Positions 28,781 to 37,467 of a stretch of DNA of 60,455 nt are shown piece after piece. The notes below the pieces were generated by a model. That model was not told the DNA's origin. It did not search any database and was given only the letters and a program-made list of their open reading frames with translations. Positions within the stretch are counted from its first letter, which is position 1. Each line of letters opens with the position of its first letter. Position numbers and translations under genes: made by a program. This DNA is from Acidobacteriaceae bacterium (lineage in GTDB: Bacteria > Acidobacteriota > Terriglobia > Terriglobales > Acidobacteriaceae), in assembly GCA_027307045.1 (NCBI GenBank), contig DAHUXR010000013.1, positions 1 through 60,455 of the forward strand, written 5' to 3'.

Positions 28781-28900
28781 TTAGAAAATGACTGCAATGG
28801 GTGGATCCACTGGGGTTCCAGGGCCACTTAGACTGATCTGCCCATAAATCCCCGCAACCAAGAGCCCGGCGAACAACAACATACGGATTGCGATCTTCAT
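28781..28900 (-). CDS. 39-residue exported-looking peptide
   Basis: A short gene found by reading the minus strand: ATG at 28900, TAA at 28781-28783, preceded by GGAGGAAATTAATC, one of the best ribosome-binding sites in the window. The peptide has a basic N-terminus (MKIAIR), a hydrophobic core (MLLFAGLLVAGIYG), and a short Gly/Pro-rich tail (SGPGTPVDPP) ending in AVIF. It looks like a signal-peptide-like or membrane-inserted micropeptide. It precedes the polytopic membrane gene, and a 17-bp palindrome lies 123 bp upstream. No homologue is known to me. Confidence 0.6.
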   Translation of the reverse strand: MKIAIRMLLFAGLLVAGIYGQISLSGPGTPVDPPIAVIF

Positions 28901-29311
28901 GATTAATTTCCTCCAATATTTTTGCATTCTTCAGAATTTGTGCCACGAAAGTTGCAAATAGACTACATGAAATGGCGAATCGCGCCACAACAATTAACAA
29001 TGCATGCCATTTTTCAAATTCACCTATGCTTGGCATAGGCCAATGCAATGAATTTCATACTTTTGGTCAATTGCGATTAATGTCTTGGTGGTAAATGATT
29101 GATATTCATAGACTTAGATAAAGTCGAGCCGGGTTTCTGGCGCGCCTTGCAGAGAGACCCGAATCGATCTGGCGAATCCAACCCACCCCTACCACTTCAG
29201 GACACTGATTAAAGAAATTACATCTTTTAAGACCCCAAACGCGTTTCGTCCCGCTTTTTGGCTGCTTCAGCACACATAACTCGCTCCCGGGGAACGCCGA
29301 CAGTTTGACCG
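28901..29311. other. Intergenic region with candidate operator
   Basis: 411 bp between the amidase stop and the micropeptide start. It contains the perfect palindrome at 29023-29039 and, nearer the micropeptide, a short TGGCG/CGCCA hairpin. No convincing -35/-10 pair was found. No further gene is supported; the 94-aa ORF at 29227-29508 is a shadow of the amidase end. Confidence 0.4.
29023..29039. promoter_or_regulatory. Palindromic candidate operator CCTATGC-N3-GCATAGG
   Basis: Perfect 7-bp inverted repeat with a 3-bp spacer, 123 bp upstream of the 39-residue peptide gene. The symmetry and spacing fit a dimeric regulator site, but no regulator is known. Confidence 0.4.
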
Positions 29312-31168
29312 CTATTTCTTGGTTTCTGCTTCAAGTTGCGGGTGCTTGCGATGAAAGTCCGTCGCATCCTGGTAAGCCTTAGCCAGGGCCAGCATTTTGG
29401 CTTCGCCATAAAGTTGTCCCAGGAACGTGAGGCTGACCGGAGTACCCGGGCCGCCACCTTCCACTTCGCCGTTTTCACGTACGCGCGCTTTCGGCGCGTC
29501 GTCACCACGGAATCCGTTAGGCAGGATGAGCGCGGGATGTCCGGTGAGATTTGTAATCAGCAGTTGCGTGCTGAAAGTGGGCGCGACGATAACATCAATT
29601 TGTTCGAACACTTTTGCCGCCATCTCCATTGCTATTGTGCGGGCACGGTTGGCCTGTATGTATTCCACCGCCGGAATAAACCGCGCCGCGCGAAAAGTAT
29701 TCGGCCAGTCGTCCTTGGTCTGCTGCGTCAAGAGTTTATCCCGGCCGCTGCGCGTGAGCTCGTCAAAGGCGGCCGCGGCTTCCGCCAGCAAGATGCTGCG
29801 CATCGCTCCGTAAGGATACTTGGGGAACTCCACGGGGATCAGGTTCACGCCCATGGATCGTAGCTTGGCCAGCGCGGCTTCATCGAATTTGTGATCGTAT
29901 TCGCGGCGGGCCATGGCATCCGCCCGATTGACCTTTTCTTCCGCCTGTTTTTTCTTTTCATCTTCGCTGAGCTCTTTTTCTTCTTTTGGCGGTGCGGTTT
30001 GCTGCGGAGGCGGTTGCAATTCGAAATCGGATTTCAAATAGCCCACGCGCAGCTTGCGCCAATCAAGGTTTGCGTCCCAGTTGAACGCCGCATTATGCAG
30101 GGTACGGTCGTGGCCATCAGGGCCATGGATCGCGCTCAGCACAATCGCCGTATCTTCCACGGCGCGGCAGATCGGGCCAAGTTTGTCCATGGTCCAGGAA
30201 AGCGCCATAGCGCCGGTGCGCGGGACAAATCCAAATGTGGGACGCAAGCCGGTTGTGCCGCAGCGGGTGGATGGAGAAGAAATCGATCCTAACGTCTCTG
30301 ATCCGATGGCAAAAGCCACACAGCCGGCGGCCGTGGCTGAAGCCGATCCAGCCGACGATCCGCTTGATCCTTGTTTTGTATTCCAGGGATTGCGCGTCAT
30401 GCCGCCAAACCATTTGTCGCCCTGGGCAAGCGCGCCCAGAGTTAGTTTAGCGATGAGAACCGCTCCGGCGGCGTCGAGCCGCTTGACCACGGTTGCATCT
30501 TCATCAATCTTCTGGTCTTCAAATCCACCCGCGCCCCATGTGGTGCGATATCCCTTTACCGCCAGCAGGTCTTTGGCTCCCCACGGCAGTCCGTGCAACG
30601 GTCCACGGTACTTCCCTGCCGCAATCTCGCGGTCGGCATCTTTGGCCTGCGCTAGCGCGCGCTCTTCCGTTAAAGTGATCACAAACTTTAGCGTTGGGTC
30701 GTAACGTTTGAGGCGTGCAATGTACATTTCAGTGAGCGCAGTCGCAGAAACCTTCTTCGTGCGTACCAGTTCCGCTAACTGGCGGGCCGAATAAAACGCC
30801 ACGTCTTCCAGATTTTTTGGCGCAGCCCCGGCAACGGCGGGCGCAGTGGAAATCCTGATGGGGCGCCGCTTCGTCTCAAACTTGATTCCGGGCAGCACGG
30901 GATCAAAGATCACCGCCGGGGCAACTTCATTCTTGATATGCAGCTTGTAGATAGCGTCAAAGCCCTCGGTATAGCTGTTGAGGTCTTCCAGCATCATGTC
31001 CTTGTATTCATCGGCAATATGGACATCGGCAACGGCGGCGGCATTGTCAATCATCTCCCGCGTGACTTTGCTTTTTTCGTCGGCCATGGCCCAAAGCACC
31101 CCGGGCAGCAGCGTTGCGGTCAAGCCAAAACGCGAGCAAACGGTAAGAAACGATCTGCGATCAAGCAT
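29312..31168 (-). CDS. Tat-exported amidase (amidase signature family)
   Basis: Hydrolyses an amide bond with the Ser-cisSer-Lys triad of the amidase signature family. The 618 residues begin with a twin-arginine-type signal (DRRSFLTVC then a hydrophobic core), so the enzyme is probably exported folded. The catalytic Lys lies in LPWGAKDLL (Lys199); the Ser-rich loop QGSSGSSAGSA and the nucleophile region GSETLGSISSPS (about Ser296) follow. A long N-terminal part (residues 30-120) and a Lys/Glu-rich insertion near 395-425 distinguish it from GatA. The substrate is unknown. It is transcribed divergently from the GNAT gene. Confidence 0.9.
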   Translation of the reverse strand: MLDRRSFLTVCSRFGLTATLLPGVLWAMADEKSKVTREMIDNAAAVADVHIADEYKDMMLEDLNSYTEGFDAIYKLHIKNEVAPAVIFDPVLPGIKFETKRRPIRISTAPAVAGAAPKNLEDVAFYSARQLAELVRTKKVSATALTEMYIARLKRYDPTLKFVITLTEERALAQAKDADREIAAGKYRGPLHGLPWGAKDLLAVKGYRTTWGAGGFEDQKIDEDATVVKRLDAAGAVLIAKLTLGALAQGDKWFGGMTRNPWNTKQGSSGSSAGSASATAAGCVAFAIGSETLGSISSPSTRCGTTGLRPTFGFVPRTGAMALSWTMDKLGPICRAVEDTAIVLSAIHGPDGHDRTLHNAAFNWDANLDWRKLRVGYLKSDFELQPPPQQTAPPKEEKELSEDEKKKQAEEKVNRADAMARREYDHKFDEAALAKLRSMGVNLIPVEFPKYPYGAMRSILLAEAAAAFDELTRSGRDKLLTQQTKDDWPNTFRAARFIPAVEYIQANRARTIAMEMAAKVFEQIDVIVAPTFSTQLLITNLTGHPALILPNGFRGDDAPKARVRENGEVEGGGPGTPVSLTFLGQLYGEAKMLALAKAYQDATDFHRKHPQLEAETKK

Positions 31169-31250
31169 GGGTTCTCCAATGAATAAAAAGGCGGCTGGCC
31201 ATTATAGCCAAAGAGAGTCGCAAGTGATGCCGTTCGGTTAAAATCGCGAT

Positions 31251-31697
31251 GTGAATGCGCTCTTTCAGCTTCTCTCTGACCATGAAATTCCCACGCTGCT
31301 GGAGATGATGCGCGAGTTCTATTCGCAGCAACAAATGCAGTTCGATGAACCGGCAGCTTCCCTGGCGATCAACAGGGTGCTGAACAATCCAGGACTGGCG
31401 CAGATCTACCTCATCTTTCGCGGCGCGGACCTGGCTGGCTATTTCGCTCTGACGTTTTGTTTCAGCCTGGAATTTCACGGGCGCTTTGCCCTGTTCGATG
31501 AACTGTACCTGCGCGAGCCCTTCCGCCGGCAGAAGCTGGGCAAAGCGGTTGTCGCTTTTGCTGAAGACCTGTGCAAAAAGGCGGGGATTAAGGCGTTGCG
31601 CCTTGAGGTGGGCCGAGAAAATCAGCCAGCGCAATCGCTCTATCGCGCTGCTGGGTTCAAAGAAGACGAACGGAATCTGATGACCAAGTGGCTGTAA
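31251..31697 (+). CDS. GNAT-family N-acetyltransferase
   Basis: Acetyl-CoA-dependent acetyltransferase of the GNAT fold. The 148 residues include the central strand FDELYLREPFRRQKLGKAVV, where RRQKLGKA is the acetyl-CoA pyrophosphate loop (R/QxxGxG/A), and the C-terminal signature ALRLEVGRENQPAQSLYRAAGF. The start is GTG at 31251. The acceptor substrate is not predictable. It is followed by the MetX-like hydrolase gene on the same strand. Confidence 0.88.
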   Translation: MNALFQLLSDHEIPTLLEMMREFYSQQQMQFDEPAASLAINRVLNNPGLAQIYLIFRGADLAGYFALTFCFSLEFHGRFALFDELYLREPFRRQKLGKAVVAFAEDLCKKAGIKALRLEVGRENQPAQSLYRAAGFKEDERNLMTKWL

Positions 31698-31778
31698 GCA
31701 TTTTCCCCCACGGCAGGCCTGCCTTTGCGTCAGACTGCTTCTATCGTTTATGCTTTTGCGTTTTCAGGAGATCGCCCC

Positions 31779-32852
31779 ATGAAGCTCTGCCGCAATTTTT
31801 CTGTCCTGCTCATCAGCATTGCAGCTCTGGCCCTTCACGCCGCTGACTATCCCGCGCCGCAATCCGGCACGTTCGTCGTAAAAGACTTTCAGTTCAAGTC
31901 CGGAGAGAAGCTGCCGGAAGTCAAGCTGCACTACTACACGCTGGGCACGCCGCAGAAGGATTCGAGCGGCAAGATTCGCAATGCTGTCCTTATCCTGCAT
32001 GGCACTGGCGGCACAGGACGCCAGTTCTTAACACCGAATTTTGGCGGCGTGGTCTTTGGGCCGGGCCAACTGCTGGATGCGGCGAAATACTTCATTATCC
32101 TGCCGGACAACGTGGGCCACGGCGAATCCAGCAAGCCCAGCGACGGACTGCACATGCGCTTTCCGCACTACGAGTATGACGATATGATCGAGCTGCAATA
32201 CCGGCTGCTGACGCAGGGACTGGGCGTGAACCATCTGCGGCTGGTGATGGGCACATCGATGGGCGGGATGCATAGCTGGCTATGGGCGGAGCAGCACCCG
32301 GATTTCATTGACGCGGCCATGCCGCTGGCCAGCCTGCCCGTAGAGATTGGCGGGCGGAACCGCATGTTTCGCCGCATGATCATGGACGCGATTCGCACTT
32401 CACCCGACTGGAACAACGGCGAGTACACGCAGCAACCTCACGGCCTTGCTGCCGCACTTGATGTCCTGTTGATCATGGGCAGCGCGCCGCTGCGAATGCA
32501 GAAAGACGAGCCTACCCGCGAACAAGCCGATAAGGTCCTGGAAGACTTCATCACCAGCCGCATGAAGACCACGGACGCGAATGACATGATTTATTACTTT
32601 GACGCGTCGCGGAATTACAATCCTGAGCCGCAACTGGAAAAGATAACCGCGCCGCTCATCGCCGTGAACTCAGCCGATGACCAGATCAACCCGCCCGAAC
32701 TCAGGATTCTTGATCGCGATATTCAGCGCGTGAAAAATGGACAGTATGTGCTGCTGCCGATCACTGACCAGACGCGCGGTCATGGGACACACTCATGGCC
32801 GGCAATCTGGGGAAATTATCTGGCGCAGTTGCTGCAGAAATCGCAACATTGA
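31779..32852 (+). CDS. Exported alpha/beta-hydrolase, homoserine O-acetyltransferase-like
   Basis: 357 residues from ATG 31779 (TCAGGAG upstream). A signal peptide (VLLISIAALALHAA) precedes an alpha/beta-hydrolase of the MetX-like group: NAVLILHGTGGTGRQF oxyanion region, nucleophile elbow GTSMGGMHSW, late Asp in NSADDQINPPE, and His in RGHGTHSWP. The family contains homoserine and serine acetyltransferases, but an exported member next to no methionine gene is more likely an esterase or acyltransferase on an unknown substrate. The triad appears complete. Confidence 0.85.
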   Translation: MKLCRNFSVLLISIAALALHAADYPAPQSGTFVVKDFQFKSGEKLPEVKLHYYTLGTPQKDSSGKIRNAVLILHGTGGTGRQFLTPNFGGVVFGPGQLLDAAKYFIILPDNVGHGESSKPSDGLHMRFPHYEYDDMIELQYRLLTQGLGVNHLRLVMGTSMGGMHSWLWAEQHPDFIDAAMPLASLPVEIGGRNRMFRRMIMDAIRTSPDWNNGEYTQQPHGLAAALDVLLIMGSAPLRMQKDEPTREQADKVLEDFITSRMKTTDANDMIYYFDASRNYNPEPQLEKITAPLIAVNSADDQINPPELRILDRDIQRVKNGQYVLLPITDQTRGHGTHSWPAIWGNYLAQLLQKSQH

Positions 32853-32870
32853 TTTTCTTTGGAGAATGAA

Positions 32871-33659
32871 TCAGTCTGTGAAAGTGGCCACGACCCAGAA
32901 GTTGGCGTAGCCATGCTCCTGGTCGGGACGGAAGCACGCGCCATACTTCATGAGATGGAAATCGGGGTTAGCGACGCGAGGATTCATTCCCGGCGGCAGG
33001 TGATGCGGGTCAGAAGACGTGAACACAACAACCGCTGACACGCCGGAAAGTTTATCGGACAGCTTCACGGCATCGCCGTCTGTGGTACAAGCCAATTCAT
33101 GGAGCGTGGTATCGTCGCGCGCCTGGAGCGGCCGGATTCCTTTGCTTTTTCTGGCCAGGTTGAATGCTTCAGCAAACGCGGAATTGAACTGTGATTCCGA
33201 GTAGTCAGGAACGAGGAAAATAAAATCCTGCGTAACATGAATCTTGCCTTTTTCCTCAACCACCCCGATGCCGACTGCGTTATAGCTGGCGCTTAGGATG
33301 TTGGCACGATGACCACTTGAATCCATGAGCGCCGGATGGACGTCCTCAATAAATTCGGTGCGCGCAACGTTTTCCGCGGAAACGGTAAAGCGCGCGCCGG
33401 TGGCGCCAAGACGCTCCGGCAGCGAGGTTTCGCCGGGAAACTGGTGTGAGAGCTTGCCATTTTTCGCCAGCAATTGCGCGTGGGCACGCGCCGCATTGGC
33501 GGCATGATCGTCCCACTGCAAGGCGATTAAACCGTGGCTGGTACGCTCATGGTTCAGTTCCTCAAAAATGCGTTTCTCGGCGGAGATCGATGGGCCGGCT
33601 TGACCCGCCTGCGCGGCGGTCAGCATGAAAATGAAAACGCAATGAAAGAGAATCTTCAT
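32871..33659 (-). CDS. Secreted CAP-domain (SCP/PR1) protein
   Basis: 262 residues with a signal peptide ending near AQAGQ. The CAP fold is shown by IFEELNHERTSHGL, AARAHAQLLAKNGKLSHQF, MDSSGHRANILSASYNAVGIGV and HVTQDFIFL; the His residues of the cavity (in HAQLL and GHRANIL) are kept. The C-terminal 100 residues form an additional domain. Function of bacterial CAP proteins is mostly unknown. It is a tandem paralogue of the next gene, separated by 32 bp. Confidence 0.88.
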   Translation of the reverse strand: MKILFHCVFIFMLTAAQAGQAGPSISAEKRIFEELNHERTSHGLIALQWDDHAANAARAHAQLLAKNGKLSHQFPGETSLPERLGATGARFTVSAENVARTEFIEDVHPALMDSSGHRANILSASYNAVGIGVVEEKGKIHVTQDFIFLVPDYSESQFNSAFAEAFNLARKSKGIRPLQARDDTTLHELACTTDGDAVKLSDKLSGVSAVVVFTSSDPHHLPPGMNPRVANPDFHLMKYGACFRPDQEHGYANFWVVATFTD

Positions 33660-33691
33660 CTTGTAAGTTTCAAGGTCTTACAATGGGCACA

Positions 33692-34492
33692 TTACTCGGC
33701 AGCGCGATAAAGGGCCGCTACCACCCAGAACTTGGAAAATCCCGTAGAGCCGCCGGTTTGCAGGCAAACACCAATGTTCATGCGCTGGAGCGTTTTGTCA
33801 GAGGCATATTTCCGCATATCGGTGGGCAGAGATCCCGGTTCTGATAACGAGAACACCAGCAAGGCAGACACTCCGGGCATGTTCTGGATCATCTTGTCGG
33901 TGTGCATGTCCTGGGCGCAGGCCGCTTTTCTCAGAGATGGATCACCGATCACGTTCACGGGAGGCATTTTTCTCGCGCGCCTTGCCTGGTTGAAACTGGC
34001 AATCAGAGATTCGCGGAATTGTTTTTCCGTGTAAGAAGCCAGCGTGTGCGCGAAATCCTGCGTGATGAACAGCGTACGGTCGCGCTCAACGATCGAAATA
34101 CCAATAGCGTTGTAGTCCTGATGAAGAATGTTGGCGCGGTGGCCCGGCGACTTCATCAGCGCGGTGTGGGCGGTATCGACGTCGGGCGCCTCCGCAACGT
34201 TTTCCGCCACGGCGTTGAAACGCAGGCGAGTGTAACCCACGCGTTCCTGCAATATCGGCTCGCCGGGAAACTGATGTGAGAGATCGCGGTGCTCAGCCAG
34301 AAGTTTGGAGTGGGCCAGCGCAGCTTCAGCCAACTGATCATTCCATTCCAGCTTGCTCAGGCCCGCCTTCTCGCGCTCGTGATTCACCAGGTTAAAGAGC
34401 TGCTGCTCACGCCGAGACGGACCAGCGTGGGCGATGCAACTTCCTAAAAAGAAGCTCAGGAACAGAATGGCGAAGCGTATTCGTCTCGTCAT
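33692..34492 (-). CDS. Secreted CAP-domain (SCP/PR1) protein, paralogue
   Basis: 266 residues from ATG 34492. The signal peptide ends near CIAHAG. CAP motifs: QLFNLVNHEREKAGLSKLEWN, AALAHSKLLAEHRDLSHQFPGE, MKSPGHRANILHQDYNAIGISI, and LFITQDFAH. The C-terminal domain parallels that of the neighbouring CAP protein (AxxFNQARRxRxxPP, then VSALLVFSLSEPGSLPTDM), so the two arose by tandem duplication. It follows pspA by about 70 bp on the same strand and might be read through from that operon. Confidence 0.88.
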   Translation of the reverse strand: MTRRIRFAILFLSFFLGSCIAHAGPSRREQQLFNLVNHEREKAGLSKLEWNDQLAEAALAHSKLLAEHRDLSHQFPGEPILQERVGYTRLRFNAVAENVAEAPDVDTAHTALMKSPGHRANILHQDYNAIGISIVERDRTLFITQDFAHTLASYTEKQFRESLIASFNQARRARKMPPVNVIGDPSLRKAACAQDMHTDKMIQNMPGVSALLVFSLSEPGSLPTDMRKYASDKTLQRMNIGVCLQTGGSTGFSKFWVVAALYRAAE

Positions 34493-34562
34493 TGGATCAG
34501 GTAAACACAATCCTACCATTCGACGCCGGATGGGAGCGTAAGAGCGAAAGCGGGCCTGTAAA

Positions 34563-35228
34563 CTAAGCCCGCTTCGCTTTCAGCTCATTCAGAATGCGGC
34601 TGATCTCGTCTTCTTTTTCCATCTGGGCAAAGCGGTCTTCCACGCTGGCGGCTTCAGAGGACAACAGTTCAGTCTTGGCCTGGCCAATGGCTTCCTGCCG
34701 CATCACTTTGTGTTTCATGCGATCAAACGTAGCGCCGTGGTTGGTGCCGGAGACGGCGGACTGCGCGTCAGCGGCCTTGCTCAAGGTGCGAGCGCGGCGG
34801 TTCTGCGAAATCAGCAGCTCGCTGCGGGCGCGTGCCTCTTCCAGTTTTTGCGTAAGCTTGTTGAGAGCATTCTTAAGCGTCTCCACTTGCGCCGTCTGGT
34901 CGGCCACCTGCTGGCGGAAATTTTCCGACATCTGTTTGTAATGGAGCGAGCGTTCAATGGCAGCGCGGGCAAGGTCGTCCTGCTTCTTGCCTACGGCCAT
35001 TTCCGCTTTGCGGCCCCACTCCGCAATCTTGTCTTCGTTCTCTCTCTGCTTTTTTTCCAGCAAATGCTGGTCAGCCATGGCGATGGCGACCTGCGTCTTT
35101 ACCTGAAGCAACTGGTTTTCCATGTCCAGGATGACCTGCTTGATCATGATTTCCGGGTGCTCAGCTTTGTCAATCAATTCGTTTAAGTTTGCCCGGATCA
35201 AGGTTGAAACTCTTTCTAGTAATGCCAT
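34563..35228 (-). CDS. pspA: PspA/IM30-family membrane-stress protein
   Basis: Coiled-coil ESCRT-III-like protein that binds and stabilises damaged inner membrane. 221 residues from ATG 35228, which has TTTGGAGGCG upstream. The longer ORF start adds 89 residues that do not fit the family. The N-terminal amphipathic helix MALLERVSTLIRANLNELID and the EHPEIMIKQVILDMENQL segment are typical, followed by long heptad coiled coil to the C-terminus. It is the last gene of the flotillin-NfeD operon, which supports an envelope-stress role. Confidence 0.93.
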   Translation of the reverse strand: MALLERVSTLIRANLNELIDKAEHPEIMIKQVILDMENQLLQVKTQVAIAMADQHLLEKKQRENEDKIAEWGRKAEMAVGKKQDDLARAAIERSLHYKQMSENFRQQVADQTAQVETLKNALNKLTQKLEEARARSELLISQNRRARTLSKAADAQSAVSGTNHGATFDRMKHKVMRQEAIGQAKTELLSSEAASVEDRFAQMEKEDEISRILNELKAKRA

Positions 35229-35278
35229 AACGCCTCCAAAAAATTCGAAAACTTTAGATCTCTTACTCCCTTTCGTTC

Positions 35279-35695
35279 TCAACGCATCGAATGATGGCCC
35301 AAAGCTCCTGTCACAAGCACGCCAACGGAACCCGCGACAAACAATGCCGGCAGGACAATCCAGATTGCTTTCAACGGCTTGCCTGAAATGTTGAAGGTAA
35401 TCACCTGCCAGAAAACCGAAAAGAAAGCGGTGGCCGTGGCCAGCTGGATGGCGATTACCATTGGGTCCGCCGAGAGACGCGTAAAAACAAGCCACGTTGA
35501 AAGCGCGGCGTGCCCAACCACCACCGCAAAGATAAGCGCAGCCATCATTGATCTGCGGGCCCAGCCGTCAGGCCGCAGCGTGACACCGAAATGTATCGCG
35601 ACACGCTCCGGCAGCTCGTCCCACACGCTGAGTAAACGAAACAACAGCGCGGCAGCCAGTATCCAGATAACGAAAATGGCGAGTGTCGCGATCAC
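35279..35695 (-). CDS. DUF1648-type membrane protein
   Basis: 138 residues, GTG start at 35695 overlapping the TGA of the preceding gene (GTGA), with AGGGGGG upstream. Four transmembrane helices: IATLAIFVIWILAAALL, a second near MMAALIFAVVVGHAALS, then two more. The first loop has LPERVAIHFGVTLRPDGWA, resembling the LPxxxPxHF motif of DUF1648 proteins such as SdpI relatives. Its role is unknown; the context suggests envelope stress or immunity. A longer ORF upstream (to 35974) is a shadow of the previous gene. Confidence 0.7.
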   Translation of the reverse strand: MIATLAIFVIWILAAALLFRLLSVWDELPERVAIHFGVTLRPDGWARRSMMAALIFAVVVGHAALSTWLVFTRLSADPMVIAIQLATATAFFSVFWQVITFNISGKPLKAIWIVLPALFVAGSVGVLVTGALGHHSMR

Positions 35696-35904
35696 AGATT
35701 TGCCCCCCCTGCATTTGCCGTGCGGGAATTGGAGTCGCGAGTGAAGCCCGAGGGCCGCGCCGCCCGCTTTCCGAAAGAACCCAGGCCGACGCCGATGGCG
35801 ATTCCCGCCGCCAGCCAGAAAATCCAACTGCCGGCCAGCAGCGCGACCATCGCGCCCGCGATCAAGCCCAATACAACTCCGAGTAGCGAAATCTTCTTCT
35901 TCAT
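35692..35904 (-). CDS. Small glycine-rich membrane protein
   Basis: 70 residues from ATG 35904 (GGAGAAGG upstream). It has a basic start MKKKISLLG, two closely spaced hydrophobic helices rich in Gly and Ala (LIAGAMVALLAGSWIFWLAA, GIAIGVGLGSFG) and a polar tail. The two-helix Gly-zipper pattern resembles small stress or AtpZ-like membrane proteins, but no family is assigned. It is translationally coupled to the DUF1648 gene. Confidence 0.6.
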   Translation of the reverse strand: MKKKISLLGVVLGLIAGAMVALLAGSWIFWLAAGIAIGVGLGSFGKRAARPSGFTRDSNSRTANAGGANL

Positions 35905-35977
35905 CGCCTTCTCCATTACGGTGGACAATTCTTAAAAACCGCCGGCAGGCTGCCGCCAACCTGCCAGCATTCAACCG

Positions 35978-37450
35978 TTACTTTGCCGCGGCCTTGGCTT
36001 TGCCTGCGGGAGGCTCGTCTCCACCAGGCAGTTCAGGCGAAGGCTTGGGGCCTTTGTCGCCAATCTGCTTCACCTTGGAGAACAGCTCCGCCATGCTCAT
36101 GCCGGAAAGTGCTTCAAACAATGCCGGTACCTGCGCGGCGATCTCCGCCATATCGCCGGTGATTTTGCTCATGCCCGCCGAATGGCCGTTGCCGGTCGAG
36201 ACAATTGTGATTTTGTCCACGTTAGCCAGCGGTGACGCCATGGCTCGGACCACTTCCGGCAAGCCGCTGATCAACTTATCCACCACCGCCGCCTGGTTGT
36301 ATTCCTGATAGGCTTCCGCCTTGATGTTCATGGCCTTTGCTTCAGCCTCGCCTTTTTTGAAGATGATGTCGGCTTCGGCTTCCCCCTGTAACCGGATAGC
36401 ATTGGCGCGGCCTTCCGCTTCCGCGATCAGGCGCTGCTTTTCGCCTTCCGCAATATTCAGGACGCGCTGCTTCTCAATCTCGGCCTGCTTCAATACGGTT
36501 GCGATCAGCTCATTCTGGTGGCGCGCGATTTCAGCTTCCTGGACCTTGGTCTGCGCTTCCCGTTCGATCAGCTGGACTTTCACTTGCTCAGCAACTACCT
36601 GCTGTTGCTGGATGTTCTGCTGAATTTCATACGCCTTATCGGCCTGCGCCTGTTGCTTCTTGATCAGTTCCTGGTACGCGGCCTTTTTTACTTCCAGGTC
36701 ACGTGTCGCTTCAGCCTGCTTGGCCTGTGAAAGTGTTTCCGCCAGCACGCGTTCCTGGTCAGCCTGGGCACGGGCAATGGCGGCAGCGCGTTGCGCTTCC
36801 GCTTTCTTGATGGCCGTATCGCGCTCGGCTTCAGCGGCGGCGACGTCGGCATCGCGCTTGATGCGGGCAACGTCGGGCCGCCCCATGTTGGAGATGTATT
36901 CGTTCTTATCGCGAACTTCCTTGATGGTGAAGGAGACGACTTCAAGGCCCATCTTGCTCATGTCGCCGGCGCAGGTGGCGCGCATGCGGTCGCCCACCAT
37001 CTCCGGTTCCTTGACGATCTGCTCAACGGTGAGCTGGCCAATGATGCCGCGAAGATGGCCTTCCATCACCAGACGAATCAGGCCTTCACGCTGTGGCGGC
37101 GTCTTGGTAAGAAATTGCTCCGCGCCGGTGCGGATGGAGATGTCATCCGACTTGACCTTGATCTGCGCCACGGCCTCCACCGTGACGGCGACGCCCTGGT
37201 TGGTATAAAGGTCCTGTTGTGGCGCTACATCGAAAGACATCAATTCAAGGGACAGCAGGCGGCAGCTTTCTATCAGCGGCCAGATCACCGTACCGGCTCC
37301 CTTGACTACGCGCGGCGTCTTGCCGCGGCCATATACCAACAATGCTTCGTTAGGGCCAACTTTGCGGTACAACCGGGCCAGCATGCTGATGACAAGCATG
37401 ATGGCCAACACGGCCAAACCAGCAAAGATTGCAACTGTTTGCCACTCCAT
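35978..37450 (-). CDS. Flotillin-like SPFH-domain protein
   Basis: Membrane-scaffold protein of the flotillin/SPFH class that organises membrane microdomains. 490 residues from ATG 37450 (AGGAGGATCT upstream). One N-terminal membrane helix (VAIFAGLAVLAIMLVISM) precedes the SPFH domain (about 40-190), followed by a long Ala/Glu/Lys/Gln coiled coil (AAAEAERDTAIKKAEAQRAA, etc.) and a Pro/Gly-rich tail. It sits 17 bp after nfeD, the usual partner, and before pspA. Confidence 0.93.
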   Translation of the reverse strand: MEWQTVAIFAGLAVLAIMLVISMLARLYRKVGPNEALLVYGRGKTPRVVKGAGTVIWPLIESCRLLSLELMSFDVAPQQDLYTNQGVAVTVEAVAQIKVKSDDISIRTGAEQFLTKTPPQREGLIRLVMEGHLRGIIGQLTVEQIVKEPEMVGDRMRATCAGDMSKMGLEVVSFTIKEVRDKNEYISNMGRPDVARIKRDADVAAAEAERDTAIKKAEAQRAAAIARAQADQERVLAETLSQAKQAEATRDLEVKKAAYQELIKKQQAQADKAYEIQQNIQQQQVVAEQVKVQLIEREAQTKVQEAEIARHQNELIATVLKQAEIEKQRVLNIAEGEKQRLIAEAEGRANAIRLQGEAEADIIFKKGEAEAKAMNIKAEAYQEYNQAAVVDKLISGLPEVVRAMASPLANVDKITIVSTGNGHSAGMSKITGDMAEIAAQVPALFEALSGMSMAELFSKVKQIGDKGPKPSPELPGGDEPPAGKAKAAAK

Positions 37451-37467
37451 AGATCCTCCTAGAACCT

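Noticed and set aside
28755..29048. 97-residue ORF over the micropeptide in another frame
   Set aside because: The 39-codon gene with the strong ribosome-binding site explains the region better.
35229..35495. N-terminal extension of the PspA frame
   Set aside because: The extra 89 residues have no PspA similarity; ATG 35228 has a strong ribosome-binding site and starts the family domain.
35696..35974. N-terminal extension of the DUF1648 frame
   Set aside because: It overlaps the small membrane gene in another frame; the GTG at 35695 with GTGA overlap is better.
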